A stretch of DNA of 64,000 nucleotides from Planctomycetota bacterium. GTDB taxonomy: Bacteria > Planctomycetota > MHYJ01 > WSZJ01 > JACPWG01. Positions 7,897 to 15,838 of this stretch are shown in pieces. The notes below the pieces were generated by a model. The model was given only the letters and a program-made list of their open reading frames with translations, ran no database searches and was not told the DNA's origin. A program made the position numbers and the translations under genes. Position 1 is the first letter of the stretch, and every line of letters begins with the position of its first letter. The stretch is taken from NCBI GenBank assembly GCA_016197205.1, contig JACPWG010000185.1, positions 62,001-126,000 on the forward strand. Reading direction: 5' to 3'.

Positions 7897-10800
7897 GTGC
7901 CCAAGCTCACTTGGCTTCATCTCTCCGATCTTCACCAGGGCATGGACGGGTACGGGCGCCTCTGGCCGCGCGTCGAGCAGCTCTTCCTCGACGACCTCAC
8001 CGCCCTCCACCCGAAAACCGGACCGTGGGACGTCGTTTTCTTCACGGGCGATTTGGCCTACTCGGGTAGCACCTCCGAGTACGAACGGCTCGACGCCACG
8101 CTCGACAAGCTCTGGAAGCGCTTCGCCGAACTCCGCTGCGACCCTTTGCCCCTGCTCCTGGCCGTCCCGGGGAACCATGACCTGGTCTGGCCGGACGCGA
8201 ACGACGACGCCGTCGTGCTGCTGACAAACCTGTGGCACAACCGCTCCGTCCAGTCGAAATTCTGGAACGAACCCAAGTGCGCCGCGCGCGCCATGCTCGA
8301 CAAGGCGTTCTCCCCGTTCGTCCAGTGGTGGGACCGATGGCGCGCCGGCCACCCGCATCGGGCGCTGCGCGAGTACGTGCCCGGGCATTTGCCCGGCGAT
8401 TTCCGGGCGACGGTGGAGAAGGACGGCCTGCGGCTTGGCGTCGTCGGCCTCAACAGCGCCTTCCTCCAGCTCGGGAAGGGCGACCACAAAGGGAAGCTCT
8501 GCCTGGCGCCGGAACAGCTCAACGGCGTCCTGAGGCCGGCCGGGGTGCCGTGGTTCGACGAGCACGATCTATGCGTCCTGCTCACCCACCACCCGGCCGA
8601 CTGGCTGGACCCGGCCGCCGTGCGCGACCTGGACGGGGAGATCGCGCCGCCCGGGCGTTTCGCCGCCCACCTCTTCGGCCACATGCACGAGTCGGTGAGC
8701 GCGACGATCTCGATCGCAGGGGCGGCCCCGCGCCGCCGGCAGCAGGCGCTTTCGGTCTTCGGCCTTGAGGCCATCGGCGCGTCCGGCACGAAAGACCGTC
8801 GTCACGGGTACGCGGCGTGGCAGGTGCACCTCGCCGATTCCGCCGGCGCCCGTTTGCGCTGCTGGCCGCGCGCCGCGACCGCGCGCTCGGCGGGCGGTCT
8901 CCACATCGTGCCGGACACGGGCTTCGACCTCCACGATGACCAGGCGACGGCCCCCGAGGCCGTCTCGCTTACGGCCTCCGCCTCCCGACAGGCCGCCCGA
9001 GCCGCGTTGCTCGCGCCACCGGCGCCTCCCGCCGCGCCGTCCCCGGCGAAGGCCCCGGTCCTGGCCCCGCCGCCCGCCGGCGGTCCGCGCCCGCCCCGCC
9101 GCGTGTTCGTCTCCTACACGGCCGAAGACCTGGTCGACCACGCCGACGTCGTGATCGACGAGATCCGAAAGCTCCAGTGGCTCGCCGTCGACCACCGCGA
9201 TTGGGCCGCCGGAGGGCTTCCGTCCGTCAGCGAATGCCGGGCGCAGGTGGCCGGATGCGACCTACTCGTGGTGCTCGTCGCTCATCGCTACGGCTGGGTG
9301 CCCACGGAGCAGGAGGGCGGGAACGGCGAGCACAGCATCGTCTGGCTGGAGGTCGAGCAGGCGTCGGCCGGCGCTCCGCCACTCGACGTCCTGCCGTTCC
9401 TGGTCGAGGACGGCGCCGATTGGCCCGTTCGCCGGATCGAGGGGCTTGGCAAGCCGGCGGTCCTGGAGCGGCTCGGCCGATTCAAGCAGTTCCTGAGCAC
9501 GCGCACCCGTCGGACGTTCACGAAGGACCCCGAGTCGCTGCGGGCGCACGTGCTCCAGGCGCTCTACGAAGCCGACCGCCGCCTCGCGGGGCGCGAGGCC
9601 TCGGGTGCCCGGCCGCCCGTCACCACGCCGGAGGAGGGCGACCCGATCGTGCGGTACCGTCGCTGGGTCGAGGCCCGCTACCGCAACGTTTCGCTGATCG
9701 GTTTCGGCGAGCAGTTCCAGATCAAGCTCCCGATCGACCGCATTTACGTTCCCCTGACCCTCTCGCTGAGTCGGGGGGCCGGCGTCGCGAAGGACAAGGA
9801 AGGGGCCCTGCACGAAGCAGCCGACCGGGGACTCTCGATGGAAGAGGCGTTTCGCCGAGCGGACGCGGCGGGCCTCCGCGGCGTCGCCCTGCGCGGCGAC
9901 CCGGGCGCGGGCAAGACGACCGCCGCCCTGCGTGTCGGCTGGCAATGCGCGGACCCCTTGCAAGGCTCGGCCTCGCTCGGCCTCGCGGGGGACCTCGTGC
10001 CCGTCGTCCTGCGCCTGCGGTCGCTCCTCCGCACGGACGGTGGGTTGCGTGAATTCCTGACGCGCGAGTTGAAGGACCAGTATCCGGACGACCCGGGCGC
10101 CGGCGAGCGCCTCTGGCGACGTCCGGCGGCGGGTCGCCCGGGACCGGGCCGGCTCTGGATTCTCGACGGCCTGGACGAAGTCGCCGATCCTCTCGAGCGC
10201 GCCCGGGTCAGCGGCTGGATCGAGCGGATGCTCCAGGACCGCCCGGAGGACCGATTTCTCGTCACTTCGCGCGACGCGGGTTACCAGGGGGATGTCGTCC
10301 TGACCACGGGGTTCCTGGAGGTGCGTGTTCAACCTCTGACCGGACCCCGGCAGGAAGAATTCGTTCGCCGCTGGTTCTCAACCGTGGAGACGCAGATGGC
10401 CGGCGCCACGGCCGAGGCTGCGTGGCTGGCGGAGACCCGCGGCGCCGGGCTTATCGCCGTGCTGACGGGGGCGGATTTCCGCAGTGCGCGCCTCATGTCC
10501 ATGGCGGCGAACCCGCTGCTCCTGTCCATCCTGTGCGTGGTCTATCGCAAGGATCTGGACCTGCCCAGGCGGCGCGCGGAACTTTACTCGAAGTGTGTCG
10601 ACGTCCTGCTCGACCACTGGCGCAAGGAGTGGCGCAGGGCGGCGGGGCTGGCGCCGCTCGACGTGAGTGCCGCCCGCGAGGTCTTGAAGCCGCTCGCCGC
10701 GTGGCTGCACACCAAGGAAGGACGCACCGAGGCCGAGTCGCTCGAGCTCGCGGCCGAGGCGACGACCGCGCTCTCCACGCTGTCGGTCCAGGCCGGGCTG

Positions 10801-12066
10801 GGAACGGACGGCGCCGCCTTCCTGAAACGCGTTCGGGACGAGTCCGGGCTGCTGGTCAGTCTCGTCGCGGGTCGATACTCGTTCCTGCACTCGACGTTTC
10901 AGGAGTACCTCGCCGCGTGTCACGCCTGCGAGCGCCGCAGCGCGGGTGACCTGGCGGAGCGCTTCAAGGCGAGCTGGTGGCAGGAAGTCGTTCTCCTGGC
11001 GCTCAGCCAGGCGTCGGCCGACTGGACGGCAGAGTTCTTCACCGGGTTGCTGGCAAGCGGCGCCGCCGAGCGCCAGCCCGAGTTGTTCGCGCTTGCGCTC
11101 CTCGAGTCGTTGCACCTGCCCCTCGAGCCCTTCGTCAAGACGTTGTCGGACCCGGCAGCGCCGCCGGAGAGGCTGGCGCTCGTGCTACGGAACTTCGGGA
11201 GCAGGACCGACGCGGCGCTGGTCTCGGCGGCCGAGGCCCTAGCGCGCCATCCGGATCCGCGCGTCGCGGGGGCCGCCGCCGAGCTGCTGCTGCGCGCCGG
11301 CAAGCTGGCCGAGCCCGGGATCCTCGTCGCAGGCTCGACCGTGGTGCATCCGAAATCGGGCATCACGCTGGTCTACGTTCCGGCCGGCGCCTTCGACATG
11401 GGCTCACCGGAAACAGAGAAGGGACACCAGTCCGATGAGCGGCTTCATCGGGTCCAACTCTCGGCCTTCTGGATGGCGAAGTTCTCGATCACGAACGAAG
11501 AGTACGCGCGGTTCTTGCACGATAACCCCTCGCAGCCAGTGCCCTCAAGCTGGACGGATAGCCGCTTCAATCAACCGAAGCAGCCGGTCGTTGGTGTTTC
11601 CTGGAACGATGCGACCGCGTACTGCCGCTGGTCTGAGCTGCGGCTGCCCACGGAGGCACAGTGGGAGTACGCCTGCCGCGCCGGGACGACGACGCCATTT
11701 CACTTCGGCAGCACGATCACAACCGACCAAGTTAACTACGACGGCAACTACCCGTACGGGGGCGCGCCCAAGGGGCCGTATCGGGAGACCACCGTGGCCG
11801 TGGGCACTCTCCCGCCCAACGCCTGGGGCCTGCACGAAATGCACGGAAATGTGTGGGAGTGGTGCGAGGACGTGTACGACGAGGGCTACTATGGGCGCTC
11901 GCCGGCCAACGATCCGTTGTGCGATTCGGGCCCGTCGGACCGGGTCGTCCGGGGCGGCTCCTGGTACTACATCGCCTTCAGCTGCCGCTCCGCCTACCGC
12001 TTCAGGCACGGCCCCGGGTACCGCCTCCACAATGTCGGGTTCCGCCCCGCCAGGCCGTTGCCATAG
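7897..12066 (+). CDS. Metallophosphoesterase-DUF4062-NACHT ATPase-FGE fusion (paralog 2)
   Basis: A 1389-residue paralog of the gene at 2936. The GTG start is chosen by exact correspondence with that gene; an in-frame upstream start near 7804 would translate the promoter. It has the same metallophosphoesterase motifs (SDLH, GDLAYSG, GNHD, LLTHH, GHMH). At residues ~400-560 it carries an extra domain starting RRVFVSYTAEDL with VSECRAQVAGCDLLVVLVAHRYG, the pattern of DUF4062, a TIR-like domain. NACHT follows (GDPGAGKTT ~670; LWILDGLDEV ~755; SFLHSTFQEYLA), then the FGE-sulfatase domain (~1145-1389). Gene 1 lacks DUF4062 and has a short linker at that point, so the paralogs differ by gain or loss of a whole module. 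The C-terminal ~25 codons are the candidate variable region. A role in phage or conflict defence is inference. Confidence 0.85.
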   Translation: MPKLTWLHLSDLHQGMDGYGRLWPRVEQLFLDDLTALHPKTGPWDVVFFTGDLAYSGSTSEYERLDATLDKLWKRFAELRCDPLPLLLAVPGNHDLVWPDANDDAVVLLTNLWHNRSVQSKFWNEPKCAARAMLDKAFSPFVQWWDRWRAGHPHRALREYVPGHLPGDFRATVEKDGLRLGVVGLNSAFLQLGKGDHKGKLCLAPEQLNGVLRPAGVPWFDEHDLCVLLTHHPADWLDPAAVRDLDGEIAPPGRFAAHLFGHMHESVSATISIAGAAPRRRQQALSVFGLEAIGASGTKDRRHGYAAWQVHLADSAGARLRCWPRAATARSAGGLHIVPDTGFDLHDDQATAPEAVSLTASASRQAARAALLAPPAPPAAPSPAKAPVLAPPPAGGPRPPRRVFVSYTAEDLVDHADVVIDEIRKLQWLAVDHRDWAAGGLPSVSECRAQVAGCDLLVVLVAHRYGWVPTEQEGGNGEHSIVWLEVEQASAGAPPLDVLPFLVEDGADWPVRRIEGLGKPAVLERLGRFKQFLSTRTRRTFTKDPESLRAHVLQALYEADRRLAGREASGARPPVTTPEEGDPIVRYRRWVEARYRNVSLIGFGEQFQIKLPIDRIYVPLTLSLSRGAGVAKDKEGALHEAADRGLSMEEAFRRADAAGLRGVALRGDPGAGKTTAALRVGWQCADPLQGSASLGLAGDLVPVVLRLRSLLRTDGGLREFLTRELKDQYPDDPGAGERLWRRPAAGRPGPGRLWILDGLDEVADPLERARVSGWIERMLQDRPEDRFLVTSRDAGYQGDVVLTTGFLEVRVQPLTGPRQEEFVRRWFSTVETQMAGATAEAAWLAETRGAGLIAVLTGADFRSARLMSMAANPLLLSILCVVYRKDLDLPRRRAELYSKCVDVLLDHWRKEWRRAAGLAPLDVSAAREVLKPLAAWLHTKEGRTEAESLELAAEATTALSTLSVQAGLGTDGAAFLKRVRDESGLLVSLVAGRYSFLHSTFQEYLAACHACERRSAGDLAERFKASWWQEVVLLALSQASADWTAEFFTGLLASGAAERQPELFALALLESLHLPLEPFVKTLSDPAAPPERLALVLRNFGSRTDAALVSAAEALARHPDPRVAGAAAELLLRAGKLAEPGILVAGSTVVHPKSGITLVYVPAGAFDMGSPETEKGHQSDERLHRVQLSAFWMAKFSITNEEYARFLHDNPSQPVPSSWTDSRFNQPKQPVVGVSWNDATAYCRWSELRLPTEAQWEYACRAGTTTPFHFGSTITTDQVNYDGNYPYGGAPKGPYRETTVAVGTLPPNAWGLHEMHGNVWEWCEDVYDEGYYGRSPANDPLCDSGPSDRVVRGGSWYYIAFSCRSAYRFRHGPGYRLHNVGFRPARPLP
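11943..12062 (+). other. Candidate DGR variable region, paralog 2
   Basis: This is the counterpart of 6458-6576. Codons between 11965 and 12033 carry residues YYI, F-S, F-RH, Y and LHN where paralog 1 has RSD, V-Y, Y-GY, N and FDI. Just upstream, about 80 bases (11637-11718) are identical to paralog 1 (6151-6232), so the variation is local and not general divergence. Confidence 0.6.
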
Positions 12067-12154
12067 GTCCGTGTTACGGTCTTACCGTCTGCGATTGCGG
12101 TTGGTGACGCCGGAGTTGCCGAACGGCGTCCGCCGGGGCGGGTGGACCGAAAAC

Positions 12155-12183
12155 AAAAAAAGCGCACAAATGCGTGGTTTTTT
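12155..12183 (+). terminator. Likely rho-independent terminator after paralog 2
   Basis: An A-run, a short stem CGCA..TGCG with a CAAA loop, and then TTTTTT lie about 90 bases after the stop of the gene ending at 12066. The A and T runs make it symmetric, so it could work in both directions. Confidence 0.5.
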
Positions 12184-12218
12184 CTTGCAGCCATGATAGT
12201 AGACTGACAGGGTGGGCC

Positions 12219-12277
12219 CGGCATGGGTCGCGAGAGCCTCCCGGCGTGGCCGGGACGCGCGGCCCGGACCCATGCCG
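12219..12277. repeat. 11-bp inverted repeat with nested stem
   Basis: CGGCATGGGTC (12219-12229) and GACCCATGCCG (12267-12277) are perfect complements and enclose a second GC-rich stem (CGGCGTGGCCG). It stands directly before the ORF at 12289, so it could be a structured leader or an element end. Confidence 0.5.
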
Positions 12278-12288
12278 GTGAGGCCCCC

Positions 12289-12534
12289 ATGCTCTACCGC
12301 GTCCTCGACCTGAGGTATTGCGAGAAGAAACAGACCATCGACGATGAACCCCTGCAGCGCCTGCTGCACGGGCATGAGACGGTCGAGATCACCCAGCAGT
12401 TCTACCGGCACGAGGGGGTTCCCCACCGCCTCGACACACGCGACGGCGAAGACGGTCCATCCGTCGGCCAGTCGCCCCGCCTGAAGGCGGAACTCCGAAC
12501 GGGGTCGCAGTACCTCGCGCATGTTGCAAGGTGA
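12289..12534 (+). CDS. Truncated small ORF, possible DGR accessory (HRDC-type) remnant
   Basis: An 81-residue frame from ATG 12289 (MLYRVLDLRYCEKKQ). The first ~45 residues read like a real protein: a strand, then DDEPLQRLLHGHETVEITQQFYRHEGVP split over two elements. That order (MxYxxF/L, then LxxFLxxHxVLxV, then a strand) resembles the N-terminus of the small HRDC-domain proteins often found beside DGR reverse transcriptases. After VPH the frame degenerates into low-complexity sequence and then into the GTAGTTCCGCC-type repeat at 12477. I therefore read it as a broken gene; the family assignment is tentative and rests on pattern memory only. Confidence 0.35.
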   Translation: MLYRVLDLRYCEKKQTIDDEPLQRLLHGHETVEITQQFYRHEGVPHRLDTRDGEDGPSVGQSPRLKAELRTGSQYLAHVAR

Positions 12535-12598
12535 TGGCCGATTTTCGGGCCCGGCGCGCGCAGAACACGGCGCTGCTTGTAGTTCCGCCTTCAGGCGG
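12477..12598. repeat. Two inverted copies of the CCGCCTTCAGGCGG repeat
   Basis: The sequence at 12477-12496 (CCGCCTGAAGGCGGAACT) and the one at 12579-12598 (GTAGTTCCGCCTTCAGGCGG) face each other. The same 20-base palindromic unit recurs at 27205-27224, 27251-27270 and 54170-54189, making it a REP-like family of this genome. Confidence 0.7.
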
Positions 12599-12692
12599 CC
12601 CGTGGCGCGACTGGCGTTCGCCCGCGAGTGGACCTTCGACATCGATCCGGGGGGTGCGTGACTTGGGGTCTTTCGAGTCGGGACGGATCCGA

Positions 12693-12721
12693 TTGACCCC
12701 CGCTGCACAAAGGGCTAGAAT
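12693..12721 (+). promoter_or_regulatory. Promoter of the MoxR operon
   Basis: TTGACC (12693-12698), 17 bases, TAGAAT (12716-12721), giving a leader of about 60 bases before the GTG at 12790, which has a GGAGG ribosome site. Confidence 0.6.
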
Positions 12722-12789
12722 CCTCACGCCCGCTCCTCGCCACCTACAGCCAGCCCACGAACCGCCTGCCGCTTTCGCCGGAGGTCCCC

Positions 12790-14403
12790 GTGAGCGACTC
12801 CTCGCCGCACGACCCGCGGCACGTCTCCCAGGCGCCAACGCTCGCCCCGGCGAAAGGCGCGCGCCCGCGCGACTTCGACGTCCGCGACCTCTACGAAGGG
12901 CCGGCCGGTCGCCCCGGACTCCCCGGCGCCCCCGCGTCCGCCGGCATCCCGCTGGCCGAGAAGCTCCGCCAGGCCTACTTCTGGATCGTCAACCACGCCA
13001 TCATCACGCCCTACTACGACATCGAGTTCAACGACCCAGCCGCGGGCCCGCCCCGCGCCTTCCGCTTCGGCGGAGCCGGTACCGAGGTCCGCCTCCCCAC
13101 CGACGCCTCGTTCTCCAGCTTTGTCCTGCTCCCCATCCTCACGTTCGCCGTCCGCAAGCGCGCGCTCTTCATCGGCGGGCCCGGTCGCGGCAAGACCGCG
13201 AGCGCGATCCTTATGGGCATCCTCGCGGGCTACTCGCCGGAAGAGGTCCGCCGCGGCATCCAGCACGGGCAGCCCCAGATGACGCTCGCCGACCTCCTCG
13301 GCAACCCCCTCCCGCGAGACCTCGTCGAAGCCAAGGACATGGAGAGCATCAAGATCGCCTGGCGCCGCTGGATCGGCATGCGGGTCAAGATCGTCGATGA
13401 GTACAACCGCATCCCCACCCGTACGCAGTCGGCCCTGCTCACGCTCCTCGCGGACGGCTACGCGGAAATCCTCGACCAGACCATCACCAGCCCCGACAGC
13501 GCGTGGTTCCTCACCGCGAACGACGACCTCGGCGGCGGCACCTACCAGGTCATCGAGGCGCTCAAGGACCGGATCGATGTGGTCATCAAGGCGCTCAATT
13601 TCAACCCGCGCTTCCTCCAGGAGCTTCTCGATCGGGTGGAGCGCGAGCTCAAGCCCGAAGAGCTGGTCCCCCACGAGATCGTTTTCTCCGAGCATGAGCT
13701 GGACGCGATCCATCAGGAGATTCTCCACGTCCCCATCCCGCCGAAGGTCCGCCGCTCGCTCGAGTTTTTCGCCGCGCAGTTCGACTTCTGCGACCTCGCC
13801 GCGCGCGAGGTGGAGTACAAGACCAAGGACACGATCCGCATCGCGGGGAAGACGCTGTCCGCCACCTGCGCGAACGACTGCGGCCGGGACAAGGTGAAGG
13901 TCCTTTGCAGCCAGACGGAAAACGGCCTGTCCGTCCGCGCGCTCCTCACGCTCCTCCACTACGTGAAGGCCCTCGCGTGGTTCCGCGGGCGCGCCGAAGT
14001 CTCGATCGAAGACGTGCGCCAGCTCGTGCCGTGGGTCCTGCACGAGAAGCTCGTCCAGAATCCCACGACCCCTTACCTCGACGTCGCCGGGAACGCGATC
14101 TACCGGATCGACCGGATCGCGTGGATCCGGCGGGCGTTCGACCTGTCGTGCGAAGAGTACGCCCGGCTCGGCCTCGAGGCCGACGACCCGGTGGTCCCCA
14201 TCGAGAACGCGTTCGAGCGCGGCCTGGACGGCGTGCCGGAGGGGGAGGTCCGGAAGCGCATGAACGCGATCGAGACCCATCTCGAAAAGCTCGCGAAGGC
14301 GACGAAGCTGTACGCGCACGTGCAAAACGACGTGCTCAAGCTGAAGTATTTTCACCAGCGCTACTCGAACTATCTGAGGTGGCTGCTCTCGTGCAAGGCG
14401 TGA
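12790..14403 (+). CDS. MoxR-family AAA+ ATPase
   Basis: A 537-residue ATPase starting at GTG after GGAGG. Walker A is GGPGRGKTAS (~residues 130-140), Walker B with an unusual Tyr is VKIVDEYNRIP (~200), and the sensor region is FLTANDDLGGGTYQV. RTQSALLTLLADGY before the sensor is typical of MoxR proteins, chaperone-like ATPases that remodel partners bearing vWA domains. The protein is longer than the usual ~320 residues, with an N-terminal ~110-residue extension and a helical C-terminal domain that contains a Cys pair (SATCANDCG). It overlaps the next gene by four bases (GTGA). The vWA partner lies at 18150, separated by an unrelated two-gene pair. Confidence 0.85.
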   Translation: MSDSSPHDPRHVSQAPTLAPAKGARPRDFDVRDLYEGPAGRPGLPGAPASAGIPLAEKLRQAYFWIVNHAIITPYYDIEFNDPAAGPPRAFRFGGAGTEVRLPTDASFSSFVLLPILTFAVRKRALFIGGPGRGKTASAILMGILAGYSPEEVRRGIQHGQPQMTLADLLGNPLPRDLVEAKDMESIKIAWRRWIGMRVKIVDEYNRIPTRTQSALLTLLADGYAEILDQTITSPDSAWFLTANDDLGGGTYQVIEALKDRIDVVIKALNFNPRFLQELLDRVERELKPEELVPHEIVFSEHELDAIHQEILHVPIPPKVRRSLEFFAAQFDFCDLAAREVEYKTKDTIRIAGKTLSATCANDCGRDKVKVLCSQTENGLSVRALLTLLHYVKALAWFRGRAEVSIEDVRQLVPWVLHEKLVQNPTTPYLDVAGNAIYRIDRIAWIRRAFDLSCEEYARLGLEADDPVVPIENAFERGLDGVPEGEVRKRMNAIETHLEKLAKATKLYAHVQNDVLKLKYFHQRYSNYLRWLLSCKA

Positions 14404-15701
14404 TCGGCGGCCCGGCCGCGACCTGGCTCGCCGCCCGTCGTGAAGAGCTGAACGCGCGCTTCCAGCGGGCCCTGTGGCGCTTTCCGCGGCTGGAGGCGGA
14501 AAGGGTGCTCGCGCTCCTCGCGGAATTGCTGCCGCCGCTGGCGGGCGCCGAAGAGCGTGCAGGCGAAAAAAAAGAGCGCGGCGCCGGCGCGAGCGGGCCG
14601 GGGCCCGGCGCCGGTACGGAGGCGCTGCTCTCGGCCGTGTACGACCTCGTCCTGCTGCACGCCGGCCGGCAAACGCTGGCCCCGCGAAGCGGCGCGGAGG
14701 CGGCCGGCGGATCGGTGGGCGGCGGGACGTCGCCCGCGCTCGGGCTGCTCTTCCGCGAGGTGTTTCCCGCGATCCGGTCGCGGCTCCTCGAACGGCCGTT
14801 GGAGCTGCCGGCCGCCCTCTCGAATGCCGTGGAAAACCTCGGGGAGCGGGGGCCAGCGTTCGCCCGAGGGATCGCGCGCGTGGCGGCCTGCGCGCCCGGT
14901 GCGGACGCACTCCTCGACGCGGGTGCGGTGCTGGCCTGGCGGTTAGGCGAGGCGAGGCTGCGGCGCGCCGCGCTGGCCGCTGCAGCGCGGCTGCCGGCGC
15001 GCGCCGCGCTCGAGGCCCTCGGGCTCGGGGACTGGCCGGACGCGGCGGCGCCCCTCGCCCTCGCTTCGCTGGCCGCGGACGGCTGGCGCCACCCTCGCGA
15101 CGTGTTCTCCCCCCGAACGGTCGAGCGGCTCCCGAAGTGTTCGCACGAGGAGCTGACCGCGCTTGGCGCCCGCCTCGCGCCGGACGCGGACGCGCCGCTC
15201 GAGGCGTGGGCCCCGGTCGGTAAAGCCGGAGAGTTCTCGGGATTCGGCGGGGAGTTCGCGGAGCCGCCGCTCCTCCTCGAAGCCGGCGCCGAGTCGGACC
15301 GGCATCGCTTCTGGGCGTCAGCCGGTGAGGCGCGCTTCCGGATCGACGCCGACTGCTTCGGCTGCGTGTGCCGGGCCGACCCGGCCGCGGCGTTTCCGGT
15401 GCGGCGCGTGACCGCGCCCGCCGGGTCGACGGTGCGTCCGAAGCGCGGAGCCGCGAGCCGGCTGGCCGCCGGCCTGGCCGCGGTGGCCTCCGCCGTGACG
15501 GGCGCGAAGGCCGACGCGCCCCCCGCCGAACCCTTGCTCCGCGTGTCCGCCGACGGGACGGTCACCCGCGAAGGGGAGTCGCGCGCGTTCCCGCTCTTGG
15601 TCGGCGCAACGTCGTTCGTCTCGCTCGACCGCGCGCTCGCGGTCGCGCTCGCCGACTCGCATCGCATCCGCATCCTGGCGCCGGTGCGGCCGGCGCTGTA
15701 G
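14400..15701 (+). CDS. MoxR-linked protein of unknown function, possibly bpX-like
   Basis: A 433-residue protein starting at GTG 14400, translationally coupled to the MoxR gene through a GTGA overlap. Residues 1-60 form charged helices (ALWRFPRLEAERVLALLAEL). The middle is Ala/Leu-rich and helical. The last ~150 residues are strand-rich (GEARFRIDADCFGCVC, LLVGATSFVSLDRALAVALA) and end in a hydrophobic strand. A strand-rich C-terminus of this kind beside MoxR and vWA genes recalls the beta-propeller-like bpX components of MoxR/vWA ternary conflict systems, but I cannot confirm it. A fossil copy of its N-terminus lies at 2630-2790. Confidence 0.6.
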   Translation: MIGGPAATWLAARREELNARFQRALWRFPRLEAERVLALLAELLPPLAGAEERAGEKKERGAGASGPGPGAGTEALLSAVYDLVLLHAGRQTLAPRSGAEAAGGSVGGGTSPALGLLFREVFPAIRSRLLERPLELPAALSNAVENLGERGPAFARGIARVAACAPGADALLDAGAVLAWRLGEARLRRAALAAAARLPARAALEALGLGDWPDAAAPLALASLAADGWRHPRDVFSPRTVERLPKCSHEELTALGARLAPDADAPLEAWAPVGKAGEFSGFGGEFAEPPLLLEAGAESDRHRFWASAGEARFRIDADCFGCVCRADPAAAFPVRRVTAPAGSTVRPKRGAASRLAAGLAAVASAVTGAKADAPPAEPLLRVSADGTVTREGESRAFPLLVGATSFVSLDRALAVALADSHRIRILAPVRPAL

Positions 15702-15838
15702 AATTGTGACCTGCCGAAGCCGCTGATGCGCGACTGGGCGTGTTGGAGACACTCGAAGCGGATGGGGGACGCGCTGGACGCGGCGGGGAGCTTCCTCGTC
15801 GTGTCCGGAGCCGTCTGGGCGGTACGCTGGAGATTTGC

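Noticed and set aside
12724-14910. A 728-codon minus-strand frame
   Set aside because: It is antisense to the MoxR ATPase gene and has low-complexity Arg/Ala composition.
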